From assembly GCA_900539175.1 (NCBI GenBank), contig UQAW01000026.1:1-42258 (forward strand): a stretch of DNA of 42,258 nt, in the 5' to 3' direction. The position numbers were made by a program, and so were the translations under genes. A model generated the notes under the pieces. That model saw only the letters and a program-made list of their open reading frames with translations. It made no database searches and was not told where the DNA came from. Origin of the DNA: an uncultured Lachnospiraceae bacterium. GTDB taxonomy: Bacteria > Bacillota > Clostridia > Lachnospirales > Lachnospiraceae. Numbering within the stretch: the first letter of the stretch is position 1; each line of letters opens with the position of its first letter. Positions 23,401 to 31,386 of this stretch are shown in pieces.

Positions 23401-26293
23401 CGAGGCTCCGAAAAAGGTAAGCTTCCATGTGGATGAGGACGCAGCACTGTTGGTGAAAAATGAATCTGGCAAAAAAATGACGGCGGAAGAGGAAGGCTGT
23501 TATCTGTTAGATCCGGGTGAATATACGGCAGCGGCATACAAATCCGGATATTTGGCAGAGACGGTATCCTTCAGGGTAGGAAATGAAGCAGAACAGGTAG
23601 TTTCGATTCCTGCATTGAAAAAGGTTCCAAAGCAGAGCGGCAGTGTGAACGTTTCAATTGTAGGATATGATGCAGTGATTTGCCAGTCAGCTTCCGTGTC
23701 CATTGGAGATGCAAAAGATTTGGCGGCGCAAAAATACGTCGAGTATAATTATGGCGGTTATACAATTTTGCAGGCAATGATCGAAGCGTTGGAAAACAGT
23801 AAAAACAGAATAAGTTTTTCCTGTTCCAAAGGAAGTTTACTTCCCGGAAAAGAAGCAGATACTGCCGGACATGGAGAAGATGCAGGATGGGTTTGTGAAA
23901 TCAATGGGGTTGTCTGTGAAGATCCGGCGAATACATTAGCAAAAGACGATGATGTCATCTGCTATTATTACAATGCCGATTATGAAGGCATGCTGCATAC
24001 CTGGATGAATCCGGAGACTGCTGCGATCAACAAAGGAGAAGAAGTCCTCCTTCGGCTGAGCGGTACACCGGTTCAAAATGACGGAAGGGCTGCGTTGCCC
24101 GTCGCGGAGGCAGATATTTATGAAGGAAGCAGATGGATTGGGCAGACAGACAGTGATGGGGAATTCTTAGTTCCAGCAGACAAAATTTCTGCTTTGGGAA
24201 ATCACCGTCTGACGGCAGTGAAGAGGGACAAAAACGGAAATAATATACTGACAGCCAATCTGTGCACGATCACGGTGAAGAAGGTTCTGGATTCTTCTGC
24301 GGATCCGAATACGACTGCTGTAACCTTCCGTCTGATCGGAGATGTAAAGCATGGGGATGCCGCAGAGAAGCATGCCTATACCACCTGGCTTGCAACGGAA
24401 ACCTATACCTTTGATAAAGAAGAAGTGACTGTGGCAGAAGTTTTTGCAGCTGCTTTGGAGGAAGCGGGGCTGACCTATGAGGGTCTGGAAGAGAATTATA
24501 TTCGCTCCATCACGGCTCCGTCAGCCTGCGGAGATTATCGTCTTGCTGAGAAAGAGAATGGCTTGTATTCCGGTTGGATGTATACGGTAAATGGTTTCCA
24601 TCCGGGGGATGGGGTGCAGGATTGCTATGTCACTACCGGTGATGAAATTGTGTTCCATTATATCGAGGATTATCGCTATGAGGCAGCGGATTGGTCCGGT
24701 GGTTCCCGGGGGGATGCCTCTACCTGGGAGAAATGGCTGGAGGCTGAAGACGTAACGCCGGGAGCAAAGGAACATGCTTCGAAGGCAGAACAGCAGATTG
24801 CCGCGATCGGTGAGGTGACACTGGAGAGTCAAGAAGCGATCGAAGCGGCCCGGGCGGTTTATGATGCCCTGACCCGGGAAGAGAAGCGGTATGTGACGAA
24901 TTATCTGACACTTACCGAAGCAGAAGCACAGCTTGGGAAACTGCAGAAGCAGAAAGGGGATCAGGAAGCAGCGGAGACGGTAGCAGGTCAGATTAAGGAA
25001 CTGCCGTCAGCAGAGAATCTGACACTTGAGGATCGGGAAATGGTGGAGGAAGTCAGAAACGCATATATGCTCCTGACAGACGACCAGAAAAAGTTAATAC
25101 CAGAGGAACTTTACGAAAGCTTGAACAGGGCAGAGACTCGTATGGCAGAATTACTGGAAGCGGCAGCAGTGGAACTGTTGGAACAGGAGATTCAGGCGCT
25201 GCCGCCAGCAGAGGAGCTGACCTTGCGTGAAGTAGAAGCCGTGGAGCGTGTCAAAGCTCATTACGATGCACTGAGTGAAGATAAGAAAAAGGAGGTTGCA
25301 CCGGAGTTGCTGGATGAGCTGACAGCAGCTTTGGACAGAATGCAGGAACTTAAAAAAGAGGCCGCAGATCAGGAAGCGGCACAGGGGGTTATGGACCAGA
25401 TTGCAGCATTGCCTCCTCTGGAAACGCTTGTTTTGACGGATGAGCCTTCGGTTGATGCAGCAAGGCATGCTTATGAAGCATTGACAGAAGATCAGAAAGC
25501 ATACGTTACGAAAGATTTCTCAGATGCATTGACTGCACTTGAGGACAGGATAGAAGAGTTACGGCGGCAGGAAGAACCGACTCCTGGTCCGACCCCAACG
25601 CCAACGTCACCCCCAACGCCAACGTCGACCCCAACACCGACGCCGACATCAACGCCAACCCCTGCGCCGGAGAATCCAAATCAGCCGGCACCGACGCCTG
25701 TACCGGGGAAAGAGGACGGGGATATAACATTGACGTATCAGAATTACCCGATATCTGTAACGGGTAAAAATTTATCTGGTTATGAACTGCGTCTGGAAGC
25801 ACTGAAAGCGTCTGACAGTGATGTAAAGCTGATGCAGAAGGAAATCACTTCGAAGGAGGCGCTGATTCGTCTGTACGATGTCCGGCTGTTTCAGGATAAT
25901 CAGGAAGTATTGCCGGAGGGAACTCTGACGCTGAGAATTCAGGTGGGAGAGAAATATAACGGCAAGACCCTGCGTATCCTGCATGTAGTGAATGGCAGGA
26001 TCGAAACTTTAACCGGAAAAGTAACAGATGGTGTAGTATCCGTAGAGACCCGTCTTCTGGGAAAATTCGGTGTGGCAGTGGAAGCATCGACTGTGACCGT
26101 GAACAGTCCCGGCAGCGGAACTTCTTCTGAAAACAGAGACAGTTCTGGCAGCGGAAGCGGCACAAGCAGAACCGGTAAAGTAAAAACAGGAGATCGTACA
26201 GAGGTACTTCCCCTTGTGATTGCTCTGATCGCAGCGGCGGGTGTCTGCACAGGTCTGGTGGTTTACAAAAAGAAGAAAAACGCACATAAATAA
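20462..26293 (+). CDS. Giant anchored surface protein with two DUF4430 domains
   Basis: A 1943-residue exported protein. Modules in order: signal peptide (1-31, cleavage after VSAQ or nearby); Big-2/Ig-like segment (about 343-443); cadherin-like beta-sandwich (about 899-980); a PEGA-like module (about 984-1052). DUF4430 number 1 (about 1058-1177) has GWVCEING near 1141. DUF4430 number 2 (about 1284-1405) has SGWMYTVNG near 1369. Four three-helix repeats of about 75 residues follow (1424-1700), then a Pro/Thr linker of PTPTP type (about 1705-1750), a beta domain, a Gly/Ser stretch, VKTGD near 1906, a hydrophobic helix and a Lys-rich tail. The KTGD motif resembles divergent sortase signals; otherwise it is a membrane anchor. 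Residues 450-890 are unassigned. Inferred role: high-capacity B12 capture at the wall. Confidence 0.85.
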   Translation: MKKLSVFFRGVFLTVLLLFGAVLFPKAVSAQSLDGKTLLTIETTVVADSKNNFRPIEIQLTDERQAAIHLTDVSPEINSTNYYDGSACGTYQAKVSEGTYQYTAFDPFTKVKLGSGSFHVKNGVVKQEVFLSLYDFEGMGSSKNLNNYDKVAYSLKITGPDGKTDFPVGDSGLTAVLPVRDGEEDDAYTYAFIPEDRSYWGSSGKLWVYARNRTDGFAGLNASDAQQEGFLIAPKTTIQLQVESGAEVQICHMVRFYRPLEYMEGKKVLSEDGIDTWEFVVPNKSTGNGHLHYEVRKEGKITQAKQFSVSEYADKKQILKVPELKDDPKTQLRDDSQSFYEASILVNGPTGKMVTLQQGESFDIWASRAWQAVTDTSINYYVDPDFHYTLVSGDSIHLRKDGRVTGVKPGVSVVQITYDALDFQGKVYSAIWPERTGVLIFNVGDTKEANISMNIGLTEYDTIYYARTVNGEQGDRYATYSFAPAADRKITGVRVQKPLQTNWEDGWETYQPDGDGTYQIKLYDGPNIVEVRAGNSVKYHVIHANGLEISIRNKGITDRDDLTVGDTAVVSFEGLVLPLPKLGAVYNPGYPSETYLQYEVDGVTTEGGHCQWNIRDANSIEIKLEEEGVIQLKNGTIHTTSIGSVPTTHQKLTKESTISSYSGGNSDESVNGCFCKLPDVEIKVEDAKEASEFEKLNYIGIMAKTLPTSMTAARSGNPVFGRAANQSIFTTMANQGVGNAANTPTLVKSDELLPQNVVFWAPATNQLLNKTASPVYVRVRPTVQDVSMTLRYWSTMEGHTTPQTLPLDYNVLTQTEAFAGSSDAAYFEIILTPNQGVEAYPKTYAMMANAKAGDHYGKLAYLYGLEFHALDGQEEMSVLDGLLHAEDQDGIDFGYGFIGTETEYTVTVPYTTSEITLTPTALEEKNTVEITVDGKSVTNQKASQVIALQDGITKIPVTVTVSDSEGILDTKTYTVKVKRSEAPKKVSFHVDEDAALLVKNESGKKMTAEEEGCYLLDPGEYTAAAYKSGYLAETVSFRVGNEAEQVVSIPALKKVPKQSGSVNVSIVGYDAVICQSASVSIGDAKDLAAQKYVEYNYGGYTILQAMIEALENSKNRISFSCSKGSLLPGKEADTAGHGEDAGWVCEINGVVCEDPANTLAKDDDVICYYYNADYEGMLHTWMNPETAAINKGEEVLLRLSGTPVQNDGRAALPVAEADIYEGSRWIGQTDSDGEFLVPADKISALGNHRLTAVKRDKNGNNILTANLCTITVKKVLDSSADPNTTAVTFRLIGDVKHGDAAEKHAYTTWLATETYTFDKEEVTVAEVFAAALEEAGLTYEGLEENYIRSITAPSACGDYRLAEKENGLYSGWMYTVNGFHPGDGVQDCYVTTGDEIVFHYIEDYRYEAADWSGGSRGDASTWEKWLEAEDVTPGAKEHASKAEQQIAAIGEVTLESQEAIEAARAVYDALTREEKRYVTNYLTLTEAEAQLGKLQKQKGDQEAAETVAGQIKELPSAENLTLEDREMVEEVRNAYMLLTDDQKKLIPEELYESLNRAETRMAELLEAAAVELLEQEIQALPPAEELTLREVEAVERVKAHYDALSEDKKKEVAPELLDELTAALDRMQELKKEAADQEAAQGVMDQIAALPPLETLVLTDEPSVDAARHAYEALTEDQKAYVTKDFSDALTALEDRIEELRRQEEPTPGPTPTPTSPPTPTSTPTPTPTSTPTPAPENPNQPAPTPVPGKEDGDITLTYQNYPISVTGKNLSGYELRLEALKASDSDVKLMQKEITSKEALIRLYDVRLFQDNQEVLPEGTLTLRIQVGEKYNGKTLRILHVVNGRIETLTGKVTDGVVSVETRLLGKFGVAVEASTVTVNSPGSGTSSENRDSSGSGSGTSRTGKVKTGDRTEVLPLVIALIAAAGVCTGLVVYKKKKNAHK

Positions 26294-26311
26294 ATGGGAG
26301 GAAGAAAACCC

Positions 26312-29300
26312 ATGAAACGAAAATTATGCAGTCTATGTTTGACGGCCGCAATCGTTCTTTCCCTCTGCCCGGCTTCGGTCCGTGCAGAGACCGAAAAACT
26401 TAAGGCAGTACAGGAAATGGAAATATCGCAGGAAACAGAAGAGTCTGAAGAAGTGGGAGCAGCAGATTTGGATTCCTGGAACAGTGAAGAGGAGCTTATG
26501 GTATTCGGGCTGTCAGATCTGGATCTGGAGGAAGACGGGAGGCTGCGCCTGGCTTCTGTCTATGACTGGGACGGGATGGTTCAAAATACTGTGAACTGGA
26601 TGCGTGGAAGCGGAGCGCAGGTGATGAACAGTACGTTTTTGCAGAAAGTCAGCAGTACGTCTACGGATTGGTATGCATTTTGTCTGGGACGTCTGGGGGT
26701 TTCTGACAATTACAGTGGCTTTCTGGCCGCGGCGGATTCCTACGTCAGGAAGAAATATACCCAGGATCCTTCTAACGGACTGAGTACAAATACGGCTACG
26801 GAGTGGCACCGTCTGACAGCAGCGGTGCTGGCAGCAGGAGGAGATCCCACAGCTGTGGGAGGACAGAACCTGATTGCGGACGGCGTCTATAACTGTCTGG
26901 CGGGTGAACCCTGGGAGCAGGGAATCAACGGTGCAATCTGGGCGTTATTGTCGGTAGATACCAAAGGATATCCGATACCAGAAGGTGCAAAGTACAGCAG
27001 AGAAGACCTGATTCAGTATATTCTGGAAAATCAGGTGAAATCCGGCGGATGGACATTAAGCGGCAATATTGCAGATGCAGATATTACAGGGATGGCAATT
27101 CAGGCGCTGGCGCCTTATTATACCGGAGACGAAGCAGTGAAAGCGGCAGTGGATCAAGGACTTACGTTTCTGAGAAATGGAATTTCGGCGGACGGAGATC
27201 TGGAAAGCGGAGGAGATTACAATTGTGAGTCTACTGCTCAGGCGATTGTAGCCTTTGCGGCTATGGGGATCGATCCTTCTTCCGTTACCTCATCCGGCGG
27301 GAGAAGTCTGATGGACGGGTTAGCAAAATATTACAATACCTCCACCGGTGGTTTTTTACATAAAAGTACAAACCGGACTTCCAATGCACTGGCCACCGGG
27401 CAGGCGATGTATGCGATTGCTGCTTACCGGTATTATCAGCAGGGCCTTAGTCTGTATGATTTCAGGGACACGGCAAATACGGCTCAATATGTGGCTCGGG
27501 CAGACGGGGCAGTCTATACGGCTGCGGCCGGTGCAGATGCAGCACTTTTTGTAGGAGAAGGAGCGAATACGATTACGTTTGAGAATGTACCTGTGGGAAA
27601 TTATGATGCAGCGGAGGTGACTGCGGATGGAAAGACATATGTTTCTTCTTACCGCAGGTCAGACGGAAGCACGCCTGTGGAGGGGAACATCCCTGTAGAA
27701 GAAGGAACGGTGCTTGGTATCACTGTGAAACATCAGGACGGAACTTCGGAAGAATGGACACTGACGGTGCACACAGATGCCAAAGCAGAAGTCAAGGCGC
27801 TTATCCGGCAGATTGACGGACTGCCGGATGCGGCAGATCTGACCCTGGAGCAAAAAGATGCGGTAGCAGCCGCAAAAGAAGCCTTTGAAAAGCTGTCTTT
27901 GGGCGAGCAGGGGCTGGTAACGAATGCTGCGAAGCTTACAGAACTTCTTGCCAGAGTGGAGAAACTGGAGGCTGAGGCAGAAAAGCAAAAGGAAGAAGCA
28001 CGAAAGGAACTGGCGGAAAAGATTGAAGCTATTTCCACACCCGTTAAAATTTCTGACAAAATTCTGGTGAATCAATATCTGTTAGAACTGGAACGTCTGG
28101 GAGAGTGGCCGGTAAAGGAAAACCTGAAAGAAAAGCTGGAAGGATATCTGACGGCTATCGCAGCCAGACAGCAGTTGGTGGAGGGGTTGGATCAGGATAT
28201 CTGGGACGGCATCGATCCTCTGAGAATCAGCCAGGATGATGAGAAGACGGTTCGGCAATTGATGGAACGGTACAGTACACTGCGGATAGAAGAACAGGAG
28301 CTGCTTACGAACCGGCAGAGCCTGTTGGACGCAGCGGATGTCTTGCGGGCTTTGGAGGATGAAGTGATTCCGGCCAGGGTATTCCAGAATCTGATGGCAA
28401 CGAAAGAAACCTTTACTTATCGGGGAGTTCTGGCGAATGGTTCTGGTTATACCCTGACCTATGATGGAAGCAGTGTGCAGGCGGTTCGTGATGTGAAGGC
28501 AGGTGTGCGTTTGCAGGAGGGGGATCAGACGGTAAAAGGATCAGCAGCTCAGATTGTGTTTGCCCAGGACGGAAGTATGAACGGCTCTGTCACATTAAGG
28601 GCAAAGAGCGGTGTATCCGACGGCAGATATCAGCTCTATTGGCTGAATCCCGGCAGACTGACCATTCAGAGTGCAAAAACGGCAGCGGCAGCTTCCGGAA
28701 CGATTGAGATGAAGGTTTCCATGGGCGGATGCTACTGGCTGTCTGATGAAGTGTTGCGGTTGGACAAAACTTATGGGGATGGCAGTATTGCCGGAGCAGT
28801 GCCCGGTTTTGCAGAGAGCGGAAGCACAGAGACAGGTAAGCGTTCCGGCAGCAGCAGTAAAACGTCCGCAGATAGTACCAAAACGTCCGCAGGCAGTACC
28901 GGAAACAGCACCGCGGGCGGAAACTCCCAAAAAGCAGAATCCGCATCTTCTTCCGGTCATTCGGAGCAAAGTCTGGTGAAAGCAGAACAAAGCGGTATCA
29001 TTTCCGAGAAAGAGCTGAAGGAGATTAAAGATAAGGAGATCAATCTGCAGGCGGAAGGAAAGCTTTCCGACACCGTTACTTATACGATTACCATTCATGG
29101 AAAGGATGTCAGGCGTACCGAAGCATTTTCATACGATATCAAGACAACGTGTGAGCATGAAGAAGACATTCGTGCCCTCGCGGTAAGCCCGCTGATTCTC
29201 TGTATGGAAGAGATGGATATATTCCCCGGAAAGCTGTTGATTTCTCTTAATACGGAGTTGAAGGATGATACGTTGCTGCTCTTTTGTTATGATGCGGAAA

Positions 29301-29632
29301 ACAGGCAGGCAGAATATGTGAAAAAGGTCACTGTGAAAGATGGAAAGACAGCGTTTACCCTGGAGAAGGGCGGTGATTATTTTATTGCCAAACGGGCCCT
29401 GGCGGGTTCTCTGGACGATGAGGATACGAAAGGGGAGCAGGCAGTGATTAAAGAGGAGACGGATGAGTTTGGCACACCCACTCCCTGGGATGAGACAGAA
29501 GAAACCGTTGTAACCGGTACACAGGAAGAACGCTCAAATTTGAAGTATGGGGTACTGGCAGGTGTGCTTGCGGCGGCCGCAGCTGTATACGGTGTGATTT
29601 TATATAGAAAGAAAAGGGGGCAGAAGAAATGA
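26312..29632 (+). CDS. Anchored surface protein with alpha/alpha-barrel (transcobalamin alpha/prenyltransferase-like) domain
   Basis: A 1106-residue exported protein. Modules: signal peptide (1-25); an alpha/alpha-toroid of the prenyltransferase/terpene-cyclase/transcobalamin superfamily (about 83-386); a cadherin-like beta region (about 395-490); helical repeats (about 490-690), the first resembling those of the preceding protein; a Ser-rich segment (about 830-890); a beta region; and a C-terminal hydrophobic helix with a KKRGQKK tail. Toroid repeats show 'ADITGMAIQALAPY' and 'CESTAQAIVAFAAMG', the helix-pair pattern that lines the B12 pocket in intrinsic factor. Terpene-cyclase chemistry is very unlikely outside the cell. 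The ATG at 26312 has GGGAGGA upstream; an in-frame ATG at 26294 lacks one. It overlaps the next gene by 4 nt. Confidence 0.82.
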   Translation: MKRKLCSLCLTAAIVLSLCPASVRAETEKLKAVQEMEISQETEESEEVGAADLDSWNSEEELMVFGLSDLDLEEDGRLRLASVYDWDGMVQNTVNWMRGSGAQVMNSTFLQKVSSTSTDWYAFCLGRLGVSDNYSGFLAAADSYVRKKYTQDPSNGLSTNTATEWHRLTAAVLAAGGDPTAVGGQNLIADGVYNCLAGEPWEQGINGAIWALLSVDTKGYPIPEGAKYSREDLIQYILENQVKSGGWTLSGNIADADITGMAIQALAPYYTGDEAVKAAVDQGLTFLRNGISADGDLESGGDYNCESTAQAIVAFAAMGIDPSSVTSSGGRSLMDGLAKYYNTSTGGFLHKSTNRTSNALATGQAMYAIAAYRYYQQGLSLYDFRDTANTAQYVARADGAVYTAAAGADAALFVGEGANTITFENVPVGNYDAAEVTADGKTYVSSYRRSDGSTPVEGNIPVEEGTVLGITVKHQDGTSEEWTLTVHTDAKAEVKALIRQIDGLPDAADLTLEQKDAVAAAKEAFEKLSLGEQGLVTNAAKLTELLARVEKLEAEAEKQKEEARKELAEKIEAISTPVKISDKILVNQYLLELERLGEWPVKENLKEKLEGYLTAIAARQQLVEGLDQDIWDGIDPLRISQDDEKTVRQLMERYSTLRIEEQELLTNRQSLLDAADVLRALEDEVIPARVFQNLMATKETFTYRGVLANGSGYTLTYDGSSVQAVRDVKAGVRLQEGDQTVKGSAAQIVFAQDGSMNGSVTLRAKSGVSDGRYQLYWLNPGRLTIQSAKTAAAASGTIEMKVSMGGCYWLSDEVLRLDKTYGDGSIAGAVPGFAESGSTETGKRSGSSSKTSADSTKTSAGSTGNSTAGGNSQKAESASSSGHSEQSLVKAEQSGIISEKELKEIKDKEINLQAEGKLSDTVTYTITIHGKDVRRTEAFSYDIKTTCEHEEDIRALAVSPLILCMEEMDIFPGKLLISLNTELKDDTLLLFCYDAENRQAEYVKKVTVKDGKTAFTLEKGGDYFIAKRALAGSLDDEDTKGEQAVIKEETDEFGTPTPWDETEETVVTGTQEERSNLKYGVLAGVLAAAAAVYGVILYRKKRGQKK

Positions 29633-30489
29633 AAAAGAGAAAAAGTTTCTGGCTCTGTTTTCTATTGACGGCTATTTTGGTCCTCAGTGGATGCCAGACT
29701 TCTTCTTTGAAGGAGGAGCAAACATCCGGGGAAAGTCAGGAAGAGGCAGACAGATCGCTGGAGGAAGACAGTAGGGAAGAAGATACCAGAAGCAGTCAGG
29801 AGCAGAATGAGAAGAAGCCGGAATATATTGATGAAGCCTATGTGGATGCCCAATATGAAGATGAGGAAGAAGATTTCAGTAAATATAACTCCAAAGCAAG
29901 TGCTTCCTCTGCGGAAACAGAGACTTCCTCAAAATCCTCCGGGCAGTCTTCCGGGGCAGAACAAAGGAGCGGAAATCAGAATCATGGATCTGGCGAAAGC
30001 AAGGCCAGTGCGGATAATTATTATACGGATCCGGTGCCGGAAGGGATGCCCCAGCCTGTGGAACCACAGGATGAGGAGATTAATACCAATACCAGCCTGA
30101 CCTGTACCATGTATGTGGAATGCTCCACGATTCTGAATAACATGGACGATCTGGCAGAAGGGAAAGAGGAACTTGTCCCGGCGGACGGCGTGATCTATTC
30201 CCGGCGGACAGTCACTTTTTATCAGGGAGAATCCGTGTATGATCTTCTGGTCAGGGAGATGCAGAACAACAGGATTCATATGGAAGCATCTTTTACCCCG
30301 GCTTATAACAGTGCTTATGTAGAAGGGATTAACAATCTGTATGAGAAGGAATGCGGAAGATATTCCGGATGGATGTACTGTGTAAACGGCTGGTATCCCA
30401 ACTATGGATGCAGCCGTTACCAGATTCAAAGCGGAGATGTGATTGAATGGCATTATACCTGTGATCTGGGCAGGGATCTGGGTCGGTAA
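29629..30489 (+). CDS. DUF4430 lipoprotein
   Basis: A 286-residue lipoprotein. The signal peptide ends in the lipobox LSGC, with C22 predicted to be lipidated and fixed to the outer face of the membrane. A long acidic, Ser-rich spacer (23-150) lifts the C-terminal DUF4430 domain (about 153-284) off the membrane. That domain carries the family hallmark SGWMYCVNGWYP and ends with SGDVIEWHY. Four Cys (two near 156-163, two flanking VNGWYPNYG) could form disulfides. It overlaps the preceding gene by ATGA, so translation is coupled, and lies 10 nt before ecfT. Its place next to the transporter suggests a membrane-proximal receptor handing cobalamin to the ECF complex. Confidence 0.85.
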   Translation: MKKRKSFWLCFLLTAILVLSGCQTSSLKEEQTSGESQEEADRSLEEDSREEDTRSSQEQNEKKPEYIDEAYVDAQYEDEEEDFSKYNSKASASSAETETSSKSSGQSSGAEQRSGNQNHGSGESKASADNYYTDPVPEGMPQPVEPQDEEINTNTSLTCTMYVECSTILNNMDDLAEGKEELVPADGVIYSRRTVTFYQGESVYDLLVREMQNNRIHMEASFTPAYNSAYVEGINNLYEKECGRYSGWMYCVNGWYPNYGCSRYQIQSGDVIEWHYTCDLGRDLGR

Positions 30490-30498
30490 GGGGGAGGT

Positions 30499-31386
30499 AT
30501 GGATACTTTTTCGTCATATCACCCGGTGGTGAACTTTATGTACTTTTTGATGGTTATCGGAAGTTCCATGTTTTTTATGCATCCGGTATTTTTGGGGCTC
30601 TCTCTTTGTGCGGCAATGCTGTACAGCTTCTGCCTGCAAAGAGAGAAAGCCTTTCGCAGAATTTTGTTTGGAATTTTTCCGGTGATGCTGCTGATGGCAG
30701 TGATCAATCCTGTATTCAGCCATAAGGGAGCAACCATGTTGTTTTATCTGAAGGATGGAAATCCGGTAACTCTGGAATCTATCGTGTATGGGATTGTATC
30801 GGGTCTGATGCTGGCAGCGGTACTTTTATGGTGTTCCTGTTTTCATCTTGTTATGACTTCGGATAAGGTGATGTATCTGTTTGGAAAAACGATCCCTGCC
30901 TTTTCTTTGCTGTTTTCCATGACTCTGCGGTTTGTCCCGCGTTTTACAAATCAGGTGAGAAAGGTTTCCCAGTCACAGCGGTGTATCGGGAGGGATGTAT
31001 CCAGCGGAAAATGGAGTGAACGGGCCTTGCATGGGATGAAGATTCTGTCCATCACTACCACATGGGCGCTTGAAAACTCGGTGGAGACGGCAGATTCCAT
31101 GAAATCCCGGGGCTACGGTCTGAGGGGAAGAACAAATTACAGTATTTATCGGTTTACGAAAAGGGATGCAGGAATACTTCTGTTCTTAGGAATGTTTTTT
31201 TTGGCTTTCCTCTATGCAGCAGCGAAACAGTGGGTGAGCATCTTGTATTTTCCGGTATTTAAAATGAATGAGAATATTCCGGCGGCAGTGCTTGTCTATC
31301 TGGGATATGGAATCCTATGTTTTCTGCCGGTGCTTTTGAATGGAAAGGAGGCCGTCCGGTGGCGTTATTTGAGATCAAAAATTTGA
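30499..31386 (+). CDS. ecfT: ECF transporter T component (EcfT/CbiQ family)
   Basis: Integral membrane scaffold of an energy-coupling-factor importer, linking the ATPase to the S component; 295 residues with about six hydrophobic segments. Coupling motifs are visible: LRFVPRF in the cytoplasmic helix, and MKSRGYGLRGR, matching the conserved Ala/Ser-Arg-Gly motifs of T components. GGGGGAGG precedes the ATG. It overlaps the ATPase gene by 28 nt. Encoded with its own ATPase and S gene under a B12 riboswitch, it is probably a dedicated cobalamin (CbrT-type) module, although T components can be shared. Confidence 0.88.
   Translation: MDTFSSYHPVVNFMYFLMVIGSSMFFMHPVFLGLSLCAAMLYSFCLQREKAFRRILFGIFPVMLLMAVINPVFSHKGATMLFYLKDGNPVTLESIVYGIVSGLMLAAVLLWCSCFHLVMTSDKVMYLFGKTIPAFSLLFSMTLRFVPRFTNQVRKVSQSQRCIGRDVSSGKWSERALHGMKILSITTTWALENSVETADSMKSRGYGLRGRTNYSIYRFTKRDAGILLFLGMFFLAFLYAAAKQWVSILYFPVFKMNENIPAAVLVYLGYGILCFLPVLLNGKEAVRWRYLRSKI

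Noticed and set aside
25585..25672. Short regular repeats (CCAACGCCAACG-like) considered as a CRISPR or minisatellite
   Set aside because: They encode the PTPTP linker in frame and have no spacers.
26312..27470. Terpene cyclase or squalene-hopene cyclase enzyme
   Set aside because: The protein is exported and anchored, lies in a B12-riboswitch operon, and I see no DxDD-type catalytic motif in the barrel; a binding role fits better.
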